Source: SAR324 cluster bacterium REDSEA-S27_B3 (GTDB lineage: Bacteria; SAR324; NAC60-12). From it: a stretch of 62,406 nucleotides of DNA. Shown here piece by piece: positions 61,594 through 62,406 of this stretch. The stretch is from NCBI GenBank assembly GCA_001627865.1, contig LUQO01000014.1, forward strand, positions 1 to 62,406. Direction: 5' to 3'. The position numbers and the translations under genes were made by a program. Under the pieces are notes generated by a model. That model was not told the origin of the DNA. It saw only the letters and a program-made list of their open reading frames with translations, and ran no database searches. The stretch's first letter is position 1. Every line of letters starts with the position of its first letter.

Positions 61594-61728
61594 ATGATTA
61601 AATTAATTCGAATCTTCGGAAAACCTGAGTCCAGGGAAGATAAACTGCGTGAAATGTGGACCAGAATTTATGAGGCCGACCAGCGTCGGAAACAGGATGA
61701 GGAATTCAAGGAACAGGGTCTTGAATAG
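61594..61728 (+). CDS. Small charged protein of 44 aa
   Basis: Starts ATGATTAAATT 3 bp after the previous small gene and ends TAG. A strongly charged helix (REDKLREMWTRIYEADQRRK...) follows a short hydrophobic N-terminus (MIKLIRIFG). No family is recognised and the Shine-Dalgarno is weak, so translation probably depends on the upstream gene. Confidence 0.45.
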   Translation: MIKLIRIFGKPESREDKLREMWTRIYEADQRRKQDEEFKEQGLE

Positions 61729-61875
61729 GTGCTTAAAAGTACTCGTCCCACCTTCTTAGACTACAATACCCGCTTTGTAAAAAGCTTTTATCTCCTGATT
61801 CCTAATCCGTGGCATAAAAATTTATCTTTAATACGCCACTCTACCCACATCAGAAGACAACTTTAAGCGTCTTAA

Positions 61876-62406
61876 TTAATCAATTTCGATTATACCGTAT
61901 AAATCATGGCCAGTACAATTGAGATCATTCCACTTTTCAGAGTTCAATGTGCCTCTGATTGTAGCGCAATCCTCTCCACCAGCATCATTTGGTTCAACAG
62001 TGCCATACCATTTTTTTTCTCCATCAGGCCATTTTGCTCCTGAGGAAATATTGTCTGAAACATCACCGTCACCTGAAGTAGTGCCGTTGTCCCAGTACCA
62101 TGAACCTTCGGTCACATCATCTTTGGCTCCAATCCAAAGATCACGTTTTGTACCTCCATAATTTCCAAATGTATCATAGAGCCATGTATTTTCCGCTCTC
62201 GTGTTCAAAGTCACAAGATAACCTCCTAAAGCAGCAGCTGCCGTTGCCGCTTCATTCCAGTTCATTTCGGTGCTTGTCAATACATAAGTGTGTGATGAGT
62301 AAGTTTCGTAACCAGCTATGTTTGCAGCAAGAAGAGCACTAGCAACAGAGGATAAGGTTCCTGTTCCGGTAGCATTGACTGCTGCCACCTTGTAATAGTA
62401 AGTAGC
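61876..62406 (-). CDS. Fibronectin-III plus C-type-lectin-domain protein, N-terminus beyond window edge
   Basis: The frame is open to the right edge; 176 codons plus stop are seen. The first residues (ATYYYKVAAVNATGTGTLS) are the last strand of a fibronectin-III domain. Then comes a complete C-type-lectin-like domain: AGYETYSSHTYVLT, WNEAATAAAALGGYLVTL, LWIGAKDD, VEPNDAGGEDCATI, W and C of KWNDLNCTGHDLYGIIE. The PN-D and WND segments are those that bind calcium and sugar in lectins. Large surface proteins of this kind mediate contact with other cells or polymers. The C-terminus is at 61876. Confidence 0.78.
   Translation of the reverse strand, partial: ATYYYKVAAVNATGTGTLSSVASALLAANIAGYETYSSHTYVLTSTEMNWNEAATAAAALGGYLVTLNTRAENTWLYDTFGNYGGTKRDLWIGAKDDVTEGSWYWDNGTTSGDGDVSDNISSGAKWPDGEKKWYGTVEPNDAGGEDCATIRGTLNSEKWNDLNCTGHDLYGIIEID

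Noticed and set aside
1..62406. Prophage, transposase, integrase or toxin-antitoxin genes
   Set aside because: I looked for such proteins in all frames given and found none that I could recognise.

Overview
The window is a stretch of a bacterial chromosome with roughly mid-40s GC, dense operons and no plasmid, phage or insertion-sequence genes. I see no rRNA or tRNA. The content is that of an oligotrophic heterotroph: seven solute-binding proteins, five ABC importers or importer parts, one tripartite tricarboxylate (TTT) transporter, two IlvD/Edd dehydratases, a molybdenum hydroxylase and a cobalt-type nitrile hydratase. The style fits a marine proteobacterium (an uncultivated lineage such as SAR324, or an alphaproteobacterium), but that placement is inference from gene content.

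Layout. 1-5838: a polyamine-type ABC operon on the minus strand (ATPase, binding protein, two permeases) ending in an M19 dipeptidase cut by the left edge. 6134-8338: a dienelactone-hydrolase family enzyme and a fructosamine-kinase/low-MW phosphatase pair. 8638-9837: an orphan branched-chain-type binding protein. 9888-14613: a two-component system (minus), an unknown protein and a sugar-type binding protein (plus). 14745-23780: a glucose-type ABC importer followed by a DUF1479 protein, a XylB-type dehydrogenase, a second SDR and a XylD-type dehydratase, i.e. an oxidative pentose/aldose pathway. Its likely lactonase partner (XylC-like) lies apart at 57885-58769. 23806-29029: a small ABM-like protein, an ABC exporter and two class-V desulfurase-like enzymes, one resembling the N-terminal half of eukaryotic Moco sulfurase. 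29284-33157: livGFHM without a binding protein. 33429-35827: an EF-G2-like GTPase and a small protein. 35954-37188: a diheme cytochrome c gene bracketed by two copies of a palindromic repeat, then a DUF4399 protein.

37750-49485 is the most distinctive block: a zinc alcohol dehydrogenase, a FAD subunit, a fused Fe-S/Mo subunit whose Mo domain is split over two overlapping reading frames, TctC-TctB-TctA, an IolD-like ThDP enzyme and an IlvD/Edd dehydratase, all co-directional behind one promoter with a perfect 20-bp inverted repeat. It reads as a complete uptake-and-degradation route for a polyhydroxylated acid or alcohol that I cannot match to a described pathway. 49704-54468: a second polyamine-type ABC operon and a nuclease-like secreted protein. 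54581-57809: nitrile hydratase alpha, beta and activator, then a DUF1326/DUF2182 pair. 58770 to the end: two tandem DUF3015-like secreted proteins, a DMT permease, two tiny genes and a truncated fibronectin-III/C-type-lectin protein.

Two regulatory themes stand out. Every importer-operon binding-protein gene followed by permease genes has a hairpin between it and the next gene, consistent with making more binding protein than membrane components. In addition, no gene in 62 kb encodes a recognisable DNA-binding regulator; the one response regulator has no helix-turn-helix output domain.
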